Of a stretch of 17,186 nt of DNA, positions 1 through 7,585 are shown piece after piece. The DNA lies in NCBI RefSeq assembly GCF_002293435.1, contig NZ_DBDF01000001.1:11314-28499 (forward strand). The letters run 5' to 3'. The notes beneath the pieces were generated by a model that saw nothing but the letters and a program-made list of their open reading frames with translations, searched no databases and was not told the DNA's origin. A program made the translations under genes and the position numbers. The number at the start of each line of letters is the position of its first letter. Positions within the stretch are counted from its first letter, which is position 1. Source of the stretch: Bacteroides sp. UBA939. GTDB lineage: Bacteria; Bacteroidota; Bacteroidia; Bacteroidales; Bacteroidaceae.

Positions 1-97
1 ACGGGATATATGCGGTGCGCGAACCATATATATGCGGTGCGCGAACCATATATATCCCGTACGTGAACCATATATATGCGGTGTAAACGCCGCATAT
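1..97. repeat. 22-bp tandem repeat with terminal hairpin
   Basis: Three consecutive 22-base units start at 21, 43 and 65, each opening with GAACCATATATAT. Units 1 and 3 continue GCGGTG; unit 2 continues CCCGTACGT. A diverged partial unit occupies 1-20. ACGGGATATAT at 1-11 is the exact reverse complement of ATATATCCCGT at 50-60. The last unit forms a hairpin: arm 74-83, loop TAAA 84-87, arm 88-97, with one G-T pair. It lies 21 bases past the pfkA stop in the direction of pfkA transcription and could stabilise or end that transcript, but there is no T-run, so terminator function is only possible. The array may continue left of the window. Confidence 0.75.
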
Positions 98-117
98 TGG
101 ATGTGATTTATCCTGAC

Positions 118-1098
118 TTAAATGGATAATTCTCTCAATACACTTACCAGTTCTCTCTTAATAGGCTTGTCGTTCTTGATAGCTTTTGCGAAAGGTACAT
201 ATACCACTTCATCATGTTCGATACCGATCATTACGTTTCGCTGTCCTTCCATAATTGCATCAATAGCAGCAGCACCGAGCCGGCTGGCAAGGATACGGTC
301 GTGAGCCGTAGGGCTTCCACCACGTTGCAAGTGCCCAAGGATGGTTACGCGTACGTCATATTGGGGGTATTCATTCTTTACACGTTCTGCATAATGCATG
401 GCTCCGCCTGTCAGTTCACTTTCAGCTACAATTACGATACTACTGTTCTTGGATTTACGGAAACCGTTCTTGATGAACTCTTCCAATTGGTCTACTTCCG
501 TACTGAATTCCGGAATAATGGCGGCTTCCGCACCTGATGCAATGGCGCCGTTCAAAGCAAGAAAACCGGCATCACGTCCCATTACCTCCACGAAGAACAG
601 GCGCTCGTGGGAAGTTGCGGTATCGCGGATCTTATCTACTGCATCCAGAATGGTGTTTAAAGCGGTATCATAGCCGATAGTGGTATCCGTGCCGTATAAA
701 TCATTGTCAATAGTGCCCGGTAACCCGACACACGGTACATCAAACTCTTGTGCAAAGATGCGTGCACCTGTCAGTGAGCCGTCGCCACCGATGATAACCA
801 AGGCGTCAATGTCTTCTTTCTTCATGTTATCATAAGCTGTCTGGCGTCCTTCAGGAGTGGTAAATTCTTGACAACGGGCAGTCTTCAGGATTGTACCGCC
901 TAATTGTATAATATTACTCACATTCTGGCTTTTGAATTCTTTGATTTCACCGGTTACCAGACCCTTGTAACCTCTATATATACCTTTTACTGCGAGTCCA
1001 TTGTAAATAGCAGAGCGCGTTACCGCACGAATCGCTGCATTCATTCCCGGAGCATCTCCTCCGGATGTTAAAATACCTATACACTTAACTACTCCCAT
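118..1098 (-). CDS. pfkA: ATP-dependent 6-phosphofructokinase
   Basis: Phosphorylates fructose 6-phosphate to fructose 1,6-bisphosphate in glycolysis, in the cytosol. The 326 residues match the usual length of bacterial PfkA. Visible family motifs are the N-terminal SGGDAPGMNAAIR nucleotide loop, IGGDGS, PGTIDNDLYGTDTTIGYDTA with the catalytic Asp, MGRDAGFLAL, and GHLQRGGSP near the C terminus. Gly in GGDGS and Gly in PGTIDND are the residues typical of ATP-using enzymes; pyrophosphate-using relatives usually have GGDDS and PKTIDND, so ATP is inferred as donor. It lies 73 bases downstream of ispH on the same strand, with its own -7 candidate in that gap, so it is probably transcribed separately as well as by readthrough. 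Translation starts with MGVVKCIGILTSGG, which fits the family N terminus. Confidence 0.96.
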   Translation of the reverse strand: MGVVKCIGILTSGGDAPGMNAAIRAVTRSAIYNGLAVKGIYRGYKGLVTGEIKEFKSQNVSNIIQLGGTILKTARCQEFTTPEGRQTAYDNMKKEDIDALVIIGGDGSLTGARIFAQEFDVPCVGLPGTIDNDLYGTDTTIGYDTALNTILDAVDKIRDTATSHERLFFVEVMGRDAGFLALNGAIASGAEAAIIPEFSTEVDQLEEFIKNGFRKSKNSSIVIVAESELTGGAMHYAERVKNEYPQYDVRVTILGHLQRGGSPTAHDRILASRLGAAAIDAIMEGQRNVMIGIEHDEVVYVPFAKAIKNDKPIKRELVSVLRELSI

Positions 1099-1131
1099 AA
1101 CAATCTTTTAGTTTGGTGTTAATAATTGCTG

Positions 1132-1139
1132 CAAATATA
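1132..1139 (-). promoter_or_regulatory. pfkA promoter -7 candidate
   Basis: On the minus strand this reads TATATTTG followed by C, a full match to the Bacteroides -7 element TAnnTTTG, 33 bases before the pfkA ATG. No good TTG is seen at the -33 distance, so only the -7 half is supported. Confidence 0.5.
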
Positions 1140-1171
1140 GTAAAAACTGAGGGGCTGCCTGATATTTGACG

Positions 1172-2068
1172 TTAATTTCTTATTTCAAAGCGGTGACTTG
1201 TATCCTGAAGTCGCAGTTTGATAGCCTTGGATATTTCTTCCATTAACCATTTGGGAGTGGAGGTAGCCCCGCATATTCCGATAGAGTCAGCTCTTGTGAG
1301 CAGGGAAGCGTCTATTTCTTCGGCATTATCTATCAAATGAGAATTGGGGTTGACTTTCCGGCATTCACTGAATAGCATTTTCCCGTTAGAACTCTTCTTC
1401 CCGCTAACAAAAAAGACCAGATCGTGTGAGGCGGCAAACTTCCGTATGTTTGGAATACGGTTGGCTACCTGCCGGCAAATGGTATCATAATATTCGAATG
1501 TGACGTTAGGGGAAATATGTTCTTTGATATATTCCACTATTTTCTGAAATTCGTCCAGCGATTTCGTGGTTTGCGAATATAAACGAATACTTTTACTGAA
1601 ATCCAGCTTCCTAACTTCTTCCAGTTTTTCTATCACAATTGCTTTCCCGGTAGTTTGCCCTACTAATCCAAGTACTTCTGCATGGCCGGTTTTCCCATAT
1701 ATGACAATTTGCTTGTCTTCATTATTCTCTTGAGTGTATTCTTGCTTGATTTTCTTTTGCAGGCGGAGTACCACAGGGCAGGTGGCATCTATGATTTCAA
1801 TATTGTTGCGACGCGCTATTTCGTAGGTTTCAGGGGGTTCGCCGTGGGCACGCAACAATACTTTGGCATGGTGCAGATGGTTGAAATCGTTATGATTGAT
1901 AGTGGTAAGCCCCATAGCTTTCAGACGTTCTACTTCGCGACTGTTGTGTACAATATCTCCCAGGCAGTATAAGATACCACCTTTCGCCAACTCTTCTTCA
2001 GCTTTGTTTATTGCGGTAACTACTCCGAAACAAAAACCGGAGCCTTCATCTATTTCTACTTTTACCAT
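1172..2068 (-). CDS. ispH: 4-hydroxy-3-methylbut-2-enyl diphosphate reductase
   Basis: Catalyses the last step of the MEP pathway, reducing HMBPP to IPP and DMAPP with an iron-sulfur cluster. The 298 residues fit the LytB/IspH family. Three cysteines fall where the cluster ligands are expected: C13 in GSGFCFGV, C97 in DATCPVV and C198 in YDTICRQVANR. H41, H74 in AHGEPP, H129 and E131 in GHAEVLG, and the SSN of the substrate-phosphate site (KKSSNGK, about residue 224) are also present. The late GICGATSTP segment carries a further Cys not expected to be a ligand. The gene follows cmk after an unusually long 218-base gap with no convincing promoter, so operon membership is likely but unproven. 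The product feeds the polyprenyl synthase encoded at 4942-5916. Confidence 0.96.
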   Translation of the reverse strand: MVKVEIDEGSGFCFGVVTAINKAEEELAKGGILYCLGDIVHNSREVERLKAMGLTTINHNDFNHLHHAKVLLRAHGEPPETYEIARRNNIEIIDATCPVVLRLQKKIKQEYTQENNEDKQIVIYGKTGHAEVLGLVGQTTGKAIVIEKLEEVRKLDFSKSIRLYSQTTKSLDEFQKIVEYIKEHISPNVTFEYYDTICRQVANRIPNIRKFAASHDLVFFVSGKKSSNGKMLFSECRKVNPNSHLIDNAEEIDASLLTRADSIGICGATSTPKWLMEEISKAIKLRLQDTSHRFEIRN

Positions 2069-2286
2069 AACTTAAAAAGTTGATTTAGTAATGATTAAAG
2101 AATAACTTGGTACACATTATGACGGCACTGATGAGATACAGTCCCTTTCTTTCATCAAAAACTGTCCCAACTTATTTTTTACGCTTACTTAAAGCAAGAA
2201 ACTGTTTTGAATTTATTCCTAATTATTTTTATCGGTCTCTTTAGCGTTTGTTTCAACACAGTTTCTAAGGCTACACCCTTTTGCGT

Positions 2287-2976
2287 TTATTCATTAACTA
2301 CTTTGTTGAATTGTTCTTCCAACCATTCTTTTTGCTGGAAAATAGTCATGTCGGTGTTGTCTAATAACAGCGCATCATCCGCCTTGCGTAGTGGGCTTAC
2401 TTCGCGGTTTTGATCAATGAAGTCCCGTTGCCTCATATTTTCCAGTATTTCGTTAAAGCTGACTTTTTGCCCTTTGTCTTTCAATTCCTCGTAGCGGCGT
2501 TGCGCACGTATCTCAGGTGTCGCTGTTACGAAAATTTTTAGCTCAGCATCCGGAAATACAGTAGTACCGATATCTCGTCCGTCCATGACAATCCCTTTAT
2601 TCTTTCCCATTTCCTGCTGTTGTGCTACCATCGCTTTACGTACAAACTCCAAAGCGGCAATGGGACTGACGCGGAAGGCAACTTCCATACTTCGAATCTT
2701 ATCTTCTACATTTATTCCGTTTAAATAAGTATCCGGACGCCCGGTCTCTGGATTAAGTTGAAAGGATATGTGAATGTTCCCTATTTCTTTTTGAAGTTTT
2801 TCCGTATTAATTTGATTTCCCTGAAAAATACCATGTTCCATGCTATATAAAGTAACGGCACGATACATGGCGCCACTATCTATATAAATATAACCTATTT
2901 CATAGGCGAGATCTTTTGCCATAGTACTTTTCCCACAAGAGGAAAAACCGTCGATTGCGATAGTTATCTTTTTCAT
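2287..2976 (-). CDS. cmk: (d)CMP / cytidylate kinase
   Basis: Transfers phosphate from ATP to CMP or dCMP for nucleotide recycling, in the cytosol. The 229-residue length is typical of bacterial Cmk. The P-loop GFSSCGKST is near the N terminus, followed by DSGAMYRAVT (nucleotide-monophosphate binding), DGRDIGTTVFPDAELKIFVTA, the lid arginines in RAQRRYEELKDKG, and NREVSPLRKADDALLLD near the end. It begins 26 bases after the stop of porQ, on the same strand, so the two are almost certainly co-transcribed and the porQ promoter probably drives cmk. I recall the same porQ-cmk neighbourhood in Porphyromonas gingivalis, but could not check it here. Confidence 0.96.
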   Translation of the reverse strand: MKKITIAIDGFSSCGKSTMAKDLAYEIGYIYIDSGAMYRAVTLYSMEHGIFQGNQINTEKLQKEIGNIHISFQLNPETGRPDTYLNGINVEDKIRSMEVAFRVSPIAALEFVRKAMVAQQQEMGKNKGIVMDGRDIGTTVFPDAELKIFVTATPEIRAQRRYEELKDKGQKVSFNEILENMRQRDFIDQNREVSPLRKADDALLLDNTDMTIFQQKEWLEEQFNKVVNE

Positions 2977-3002
2977 TTTCTTTTTGATTATGCTATTATA
3001 TA

Positions 3003-3968
3003 TTATAAGGTATAAGACAAATTAAAAATAAGCGAGGATGAACTTACATGGTATTTGGCGTATGCCATGTCTAATTTCAACCGTTTCAACCGAATTCCCA
3101 TGCCACAGGAAAACCCTGCCCAATGACTGGAACCGTTTATTTTCATTTCTTCTCCGCGACGAAAATTATATCCCGCTGCTATATAAAAGTTGTTGGTCGG
3201 AAGAAAATCAATGCCCAAAGCTATGTGATTTAACAATTTCTTTCCGAAATTGTTTGTTGCCATAACCGGAGCGTTCCAATGTGTGAGATCGTGAAGAGTG
3301 AAGGAGAACCGGAATGGAGCATGTGCCAAACCTTTGCTGAAACCTAACTGCACGTCAACGGGTAATTCCTCATGTCGCTCTTCGAATGTTTTAAGTTGTC
3401 CTCCCAGATTACGGGTAACCAATGAAGCGGAGAAGTCAGACTCCTGATGGTAATAGTTTAAGCCCAAATCAACACCGATAGCAAATGAAGAGTATTTATC
3501 GTAATGAGAATAGATAAAGTTGGTACGCACACCACCACTCCAGTAGTCGCTTAAATCGTATGTATATATGCCTGATATGGAAATATCCTTGGCTGAAAAT
3601 GTACCGGTTTCGATATTCTCTTCCGTAGTTTCTTTCATCTCTCCGTAATCTACGTATTGGGTGGTTACCGCCCAGGTAGAACGTTTACCTATGGAACGGG
3701 CAAATGCAGCTCCGGCCACATTTATTCCATCCATATAAAGCATATAATTAAGATTCAGAGTCTTGTCGGCTACACATGAAAGAAGAGCGGGATTCTGAAC
3801 AGCCATTGTCAAATCATCTTCTATAATAGAAATATTTTCTCCCCCTAATGCTGAAGCATGGGAAGAAAAGGGTAATTTTAAAAATAAGAAAGCATCAGTA
3901 CCATCCTGTGCCCGCAAGGTGGGTAGAAACAAGAGGAATAACACTGCTATAAAAGACTTTTTGAACAT
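3003..3968 (-). CDS. porQ: PorQ-like outer-membrane protein (type IX secretion family)
   Basis: A 321-residue protein with a clear signal peptide: MFKK, a hydrophobic stretch, and likely cleavage after LRA at about residue 20. The mature part starts with a segment typical of PorQ/PorV beta-barrels (FLKLPFSSHASALGGENISIIEDD, then MAVQNPALLS), continues as alternating beta-rich stretches, and ends in SLIFNLSYTL, a C-terminal strand like that of outer-membrane barrels. In Porphyromonas and Flavobacterium PorQ belongs to the type IX secretion attachment complex. Most gut Bacteroides lack the rest of that machine, so the role here is uncertain and may be general outer-membrane work. No other type IX gene is in the window. 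It heads the minus-strand group with cmk and has its own promoter candidate at 3988-3995. Family assignment is fairly sure; function is not. Confidence 0.85.
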   Translation of the reverse strand: MFKKSFIAVLFLLFLPTLRAQDGTDAFLFLKLPFSSHASALGGENISIIEDDLTMAVQNPALLSCVADKTLNLNYMLYMDGINVAGAAFARSIGKRSTWAVTTQYVDYGEMKETTEENIETGTFSAKDISISGIYTYDLSDYWSGGVRTNFIYSHYDKYSSFAIGVDLGLNYYHQESDFSASLVTRNLGGQLKTFEERHEELPVDVQLGFSKGLAHAPFRFSFTLHDLTHWNAPVMATNNFGKKLLNHIALGIDFLPTNNFYIAAGYNFRRGEEMKINGSSHWAGFSCGMGIRLKRLKLDMAYAKYHVSSSSLIFNLSYTL

Positions 3969-3987
3969 TCCATTTTAAAATTAGTGC

Positions 3988-3995
3988 CAAAGATA
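3988..3995 (-). promoter_or_regulatory. porQ promoter -7 candidate
   Basis: On the minus strand this reads TATCTTTG, a full match to the Bacteroides -7 consensus TAnnTTTG, 19 bases before the porQ start. No clear TTG sits at -33; that interval is filled by a perfect palindrome at 3997-4013. Confidence 0.6.
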
Positions 3996-3996
3996 C

Positions 3997-4013
3997 GATA
4001 TTTTTAAAATATC
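3997..4013. promoter_or_regulatory. Palindrome in the porQ promoter spacer
   Basis: GATATTTTTAAAATATC is a perfect dyad with 8-base arms around one central T. It lies immediately upstream of the porQ -7 candidate, inside the spacer where a repressor or activator could act. It could also be a chance product of very AT-rich DNA. Confidence 0.4.
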
Positions 4014-4129
4014 TCGTTATTTTTGTGCCACAAAAGCATAAGTGCATTTCTAAAGGATTAAAAAAATTAAAATGCGAGTGGATTGTATTAAAAATAATAG
4101 TGCAATTCATGTATCTACATAAAAAGTAG

Positions 4130-4137
4130 TATATTTG
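4130..4137 (+). promoter_or_regulatory. tonB promoter -7 candidate
   Basis: TATATTTG followed by C matches TAnnTTTG exactly, 43 bases before the tonB ATG. A TTC at 4106-4108 leaves a 21-base spacer, close to the expected -33 position. The leader after it is A-rich without a Shine-Dalgarno sequence, as is usual in this phylum. Confidence 0.65.
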
Positions 4138-4180
4138 CCCATAGAAAAGTATAAACGAGAAACACTAAAAAATAATAATT

Positions 4181-4867
4181 ATGGAAATTAAGAAAACACC
4201 TAAAGCTGATTTGGAGAACAAGAAGTCGACATGGATGCTTGTTGGTTATGTTGTTGTACTCGCTTTTATGTTTATAGCATTTGAGTGGACAAAGCGTGAT
4301 ATCAAGATTGATACAAGTCAAGCTCTCTCTGATTTGGTTTTTGAAGAGGAAATGGTTCCTATTACAGAGCAAGAAGAAAAAGTGATTCCTCCTCCTCCGG
4401 AAATAGCTCCGATTGCCGAAACACTGGAAATTGTGGAAGATGACGCTGATGTAGAAGAGACGGTTATTGCTTCTTCTGAAGAAACCGGTGCTGCTGTTGA
4501 AATAAAGTATGTGCCTGTAGCGGTTGTTGAAGAAGAACCGGAAGAACAAACCATTTTTGAAGTGGTAGAAGAAATGCCTGAATTCCCGAATGGTGGTATG
4601 GCCGGTTTGATGCAATTCTTAAGTAAGAATATCAAATATCCGACTATTGCACAGGAAAATGGAACGCAAGGACGTGTAACAGTACAGTTCGTGGTTAACA
4701 AAGACGGTAGTATTGTAGATGCTAAAGTATTAAGAGGTGTTGACCCTTATTTGGATAAAGAAGCCCTTCGTGTGATTGGTACAATGCCGAAGTGGAAGCC
4801 AGGTATGCAGCGTGGTAAACCTGTACGCGTTAAGTACACTGTGCCTGTAATGTTCAGATTGCAATAA
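4181..4867 (+). CDS. tonB: TonB-family energy transducer
   Basis: A 228-residue inner-membrane-anchored protein that would carry energy from ExbB/ExbD to outer-membrane TonB-dependent transporters. Order: short basic cytoplasmic tail, one membrane helix at about 18-34, a periplasmic linker, and a C-terminal TonB domain at about 148-228 (NIKYPTIAQENG, GRVTVQFVVNKDGS, KWKPGMQRGKPVRVKYTVPV). The linker is unusual compared with E. coli TonB: apart from one PPPP it is rich in Glu and Asp rather than Lys-Pro repeats. The gene stands alone between its own promoter and a strong terminator, and is separated from exbB by three protein genes and a tRNA. Several TonB paralogues are normal in Bacteroides, so pairing with the Exb proteins at 7756-10126 is inferred from proximity only. 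Confidence 0.9.
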   Translation: MEIKKTPKADLENKKSTWMLVGYVVVLAFMFIAFEWTKRDIKIDTSQALSDLVFEEEMVPITEQEEKVIPPPPEIAPIAETLEIVEDDADVEETVIASSEETGAAVEIKYVPVAVVEEEPEEQTIFEVVEEMPEFPNGGMAGLMQFLSKNIKYPTIAQENGTQGRVTVQFVVNKDGSIVDAKVLRGVDPYLDKEALRVIGTMPKWKPGMQRGKPVRVKYTVPVMFRLQ

Positions 4868-4883
4868 TATATCTAAATAATAG

Positions 4884-4912
4884 AAGAGGCTGCCTGAAGC
4901 AGCCTCTTTTTA
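4884..4912 (+). terminator. Rho-independent terminator after tonB
   Basis: AGAGGCTGC at 4885-4893 pairs perfectly with GCAGCCTCT at 4899-4907 around loop CTGAA, followed directly by a T-run. It ends the tonB transcript 17 bases after the stop and leaves only 29 bases before the next gene. Confidence 0.92.
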
Positions 4913-4941
4913 TTCCTACTGTTCGTTAATTCACTACTACT

Positions 4942-5916
4942 ATGTTTGTAGCTTCCGAGCTTCTCGAAAAGTTTAATTCTCATATTGCTAATTTAAGGTT
5001 TACGCGTACCCCGAGAGGACTGTATGCTCCGGTTGAATATGTTTTATCCCTGGGAGGAAAACGAATTCGCCCTATACTAATGTTGATGGCTTACAATCTG
5101 TATAAAGATGATGTAACTCGCATTTATGATCCGGCTACGGGGATTGAGGTATATCATAATTATACCTTATTGCATGATGACCTGATGGATCGTGCTGACC
5201 GTCGTAGAGGAAAAGAAACTGTTCATAAAGTATGGAATGATAATACAGCGATTCTTTCCGGGGATGCAATGTTGGTACTTGCTTATCAATTTATGGCAGG
5301 ATGTCCTGCTGCTTTCCTGAAAGAGGTAATGGACCTGTTCAATTTGACGGCTCTTGAAATATGTGAAGGGCAACAGATGGATATGGAGTTTGAACAACGA
5401 AGTGATGTTGCAGCAGAGGAGTATCTGGAAATGATTCGCCTGAAGACAGCCGTTTTGTTGGCAGCAAGTCTAAAAATCGGTGCTTGTTTGGGTGGCGCTT
5501 CGGAAATAGATGCCGATAGCTTATATGATTTCGGTATGCATATAGGAATTGCCTTTCAACTGAAAGATGATTTGCTGGATGTATATGGAAATACTGCTGT
5601 ATTCGGAAAGAATATAGGTGGGGATATTCTCTGTAACAAGAAAACTTATTTGTTGATTAAAGCATTGGAACACGCTGATGTAAATCGGCGTGAGCAATTG
5701 GAGTATTGGATACATGCTACTACTTTCCAACCGGACGAGAAGATTGCAGCAGTGAAGCAAATTTATGATCAGATTGGCGTGAGGGCGATTTGTGAAGAAC
5801 AAATATTGCTGTATAGCAGGCGTGCAATGGAAAGTCTTGCAACGGTGAATGTCTTGGAAGAGAAGAAAGAAGAGTTGAAAAGAATAACAGAAAATCTGGT
5901 GCGCAGAGAGTTATAA
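4942..5916 (+). CDS. Polyprenyl (geranylgeranyl/farnesyl-type) diphosphate synthase
   Basis: A 324-residue trans-isoprenyl diphosphate synthase that condenses IPP onto an allylic diphosphate, making precursors for quinones or lipid carriers. It shows the GGKRIRP substrate motif at about 38-44, the first Asp-rich motif DDLMD at 79-83 followed by RRRGKETVH, and the second, DDLLD, at 209-213 inside FQLKDDLLDVYG. The first motif is DDxxD without the two-residue insertion of E. coli-type FPP synthases, and Tyr74 sits five residues before it, a position known to limit chain length. This suggests a C15-C20 product, but chain length cannot be settled by eye. The ATG at 4942 is the only start preserving the family N terminus. 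No promoter is visible in the 29 bases after the tonB terminator, so expression may depend on readthrough or an unseen promoter. Confidence 0.92.
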   Translation: MFVASELLEKFNSHIANLRFTRTPRGLYAPVEYVLSLGGKRIRPILMLMAYNLYKDDVTRIYDPATGIEVYHNYTLLHDDLMDRADRRRGKETVHKVWNDNTAILSGDAMLVLAYQFMAGCPAAFLKEVMDLFNLTALEICEGQQMDMEFEQRSDVAAEEYLEMIRLKTAVLLAASLKIGACLGGASEIDADSLYDFGMHIGIAFQLKDDLLDVYGNTAVFGKNIGGDILCNKKTYLLIKALEHADVNRREQLEYWIHATTFQPDEKIAAVKQIYDQIGVRAICEEQILLYSRRAMESLATVNVLEEKKEELKRITENLVRREL

Positions 5917-5933
5917 CGGTATTTCTAAGAATT

Positions 5934-6647
5934 ATGCCTTATAGAAGATTACCAAATACGGATCAAGCAAGGATACGGGCACTGAAAGCAGTGGTTGTAA
6001 AAGCTGATATTTATGATGTCTATGATTTGGCGGTTTCTTTGAAAGTATTGACTGAAACTCGGAATTTCCTTACAAAGTTTGAAGCTGCGCAGTCTTATTA
6101 TTCCCAGTGTTTTGAACGTCAATCGCAGGCTGGACATAAGCATCAGGCTAATGTCCGGATGGCACGGTTGTATATTTCTCATTTTATTCAGGTACTGAAT
6201 TTAGCGATAATTCGTTCGGAAGTTCGTGCCGCGTATAAGTCACACTATGGTTTGCCGGCTGATAGTACGAATGTGCCGGACTTATCAACAGAAGCGGCGT
6301 TAGTGGAGTGGGGACGTAAAATCATAAGTGGAGAAACAAAACGAATTTCGCAAGGAGGAGCCCCTATATACAATCCTACTATCGCCAAAGTTAAAGTACA
6401 CTATGATATCTTTACAGACAGTTATGACAGGCAAAAGAATTTGCAGTCTTTGACCGCACGTAGTTTAGAAACCCTTTCTGCTATGCGGGACACTGCTGAT
6501 AAATTGATATTAGATATATGGAATCAAGTGGAAAAAAAATATGAGAACGTTTTTCCTAATGAAAAGCGTTTGGATTTATGCCGTGATTATGGTTTGATAT
6601 ACTATTATCGTACCGGTGAAAAACGGAAAGAAGAAGTAACCAAATGA
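5934..6647 (+). CDS. Uncharacterised helical protein, coupled to tatD
   Basis: A 237-residue protein that I do not recognise by function. It begins MPYRRLPNTDQARIRALKAV and appears soluble: there is no signal peptide or membrane helix, and composition suggests long helices (charged and Leu/Ala-rich stretches at about 10-100 and 150-215), a Gly/Pro-containing middle (GGAPIYNPTIAKVKVHYD) and a basic tail. It starts 17 bases after the polyprenyl synthase, and its TGA overlaps the tatD ATG by four bases (ATGA), so translation of the two is probably coupled. I believe similar proteins exist across Bacteroidales but cannot name a family. No catalytic motif is visible. That it is a real gene is well supported by length, frame and tight packing. 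Confidence 0.85.
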   Translation: MPYRRLPNTDQARIRALKAVVVKADIYDVYDLAVSLKVLTETRNFLTKFEAAQSYYSQCFERQSQAGHKHQANVRMARLYISHFIQVLNLAIIRSEVRAAYKSHYGLPADSTNVPDLSTEAALVEWGRKIISGETKRISQGGAPIYNPTIAKVKVHYDIFTDSYDRQKNLQSLTARSLETLSAMRDTADKLILDIWNQVEKKYENVFPNEKRLDLCRDYGLIYYYRTGEKRKEEVTK

Positions 6648-7423
6648 GACTGGTAGATACGCATTCCCATCTTTTTTTGGAAGAATTTACGGAAGACTTG
6701 CCACAAGTCATTGAACGTGCCCGTACTGCAGGAGTTACGCATATTTTTATGCCCAATATTGATAGTACTACGGTGAAACCAATGTTAGCCGCTTGCAATC
6801 TATATAGAGAGTACTGCTTCCCTATGATTGGATTACATCCGACTTCTGTTAATGAAGGTTATGCTAAAGAATTGGAGATACTGCGTCATGAATTGGAAAC
6901 TTCCGAAGGATATATAGCCATAGGTGAGATTGGGATGGACCTTTATTGGGACAAAACTTATTTGAAAGAACAGGAGTTTGTATTGGATAAGCAGGTCAAT
7001 TGGGCGTTGGAATATGATTTACCGGTAGTGATTCATTGCAGGGATGCTTTTGATTATATATATAAGGTGTTGGAACCTTATAAAAAAACTTCTTTGAAAG
7101 GCGTTTTTCACAGCTTTACAGGAACTGCTGAAGAAGCAGCACGAATATTGGAATTCTCCGGGTTCTCTATTGGAGTCAATGGTGTGGTTACTTTTAAGAA
7201 GTCTGGACTTCCGGAAGTATTGCAAGGAATCCCTTTGGAAAAGATTGTGCTTGAAACAGATTCACCATACTTGACCCCTATGCCTAACCGGGGTAAGAGG
7301 AATGAGAGCGCATATATAAAGGATACCCTGATGAAGATTTCCGAGATTTACCACATGCCTCCGGAGGAGGTAGGAAACATTACTTCAGAAACCGCTTTAA
7401 AAGTGTTTGGAATACCCAAATAA
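6644..7423 (+). CDS. tatD: TatD-family metal-dependent hydrolase
   Basis: A 259-residue TIM-barrel deoxyribonuclease-like protein of the TatD/YcfH family. It carries the metal ligands in order: DTHSH at 5-9, GEIGMDLYWD (Glu ligand), VIHCRDA, FHSFTG, and ETDSPYLTP with the final Asp; NRGKRNESAYI follows as in homologues. Family members act as metal-dependent DNases or exonucleases; the cellular role of this copy cannot be read from sequence. It overlaps the upstream unknown gene by four bases and is the last gene of the 4942-7423 group. No terminator is evident between it and the tRNA gene 162 bases downstream. Confidence 0.94.
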   Translation: MRLVDTHSHLFLEEFTEDLPQVIERARTAGVTHIFMPNIDSTTVKPMLAACNLYREYCFPMIGLHPTSVNEGYAKELEILRHELETSEGYIAIGEIGMDLYWDKTYLKEQEFVLDKQVNWALEYDLPVVIHCRDAFDYIYKVLEPYKKTSLKGVFHSFTGTAEEAARILEFSGFSIGVNGVVTFKKSGLPEVLQGIPLEKIVLETDSPYLTPMPNRGKRNESAYIKDTLMKISEIYHMPPEEVGNITSETALKVFGIPK

Positions 7424-7585
7424 GATATTGAAGAATTTAAAGTTTATTAATTTTGAGATTTTATTAGGGATAAAACAGGGATAATGAAGTACGAGAACGA
7501 AAAAAAGAATACATTTGTAGCTGAAAACGCTGGTGGTTCGCATTTTTTTTGTAATTTGCAGCCGATTTTGAAGAAGGCGTCTATT

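Noticed and set aside
1..97. CRISPR-like array
   Set aside because: The units are contiguous with no unique spacers, and no cas gene is nearby.
4115..4701. Two minus-strand ORFs opposite tonB (4115-4615 and 4318-4701)
   Set aside because: Low-complexity Phe/Asn- and Ser/Thr-rich translations, mirror products of the acidic TonB linker codons.
4941..4948. TATGTTTG, a perfect -7 match over the polyprenyl synthase start codon
   Set aside because: A transcript from it would start past the ATG, and the next Met lies within the essential GGKRIRP region, so it must be a chance match.
7510..7558. TACATTTG at 7510-7517 and a partial match at 7551-7558 as tRNA promoters
   Set aside because: Neither has a TTG at the right -33 distance, so I could not choose one.
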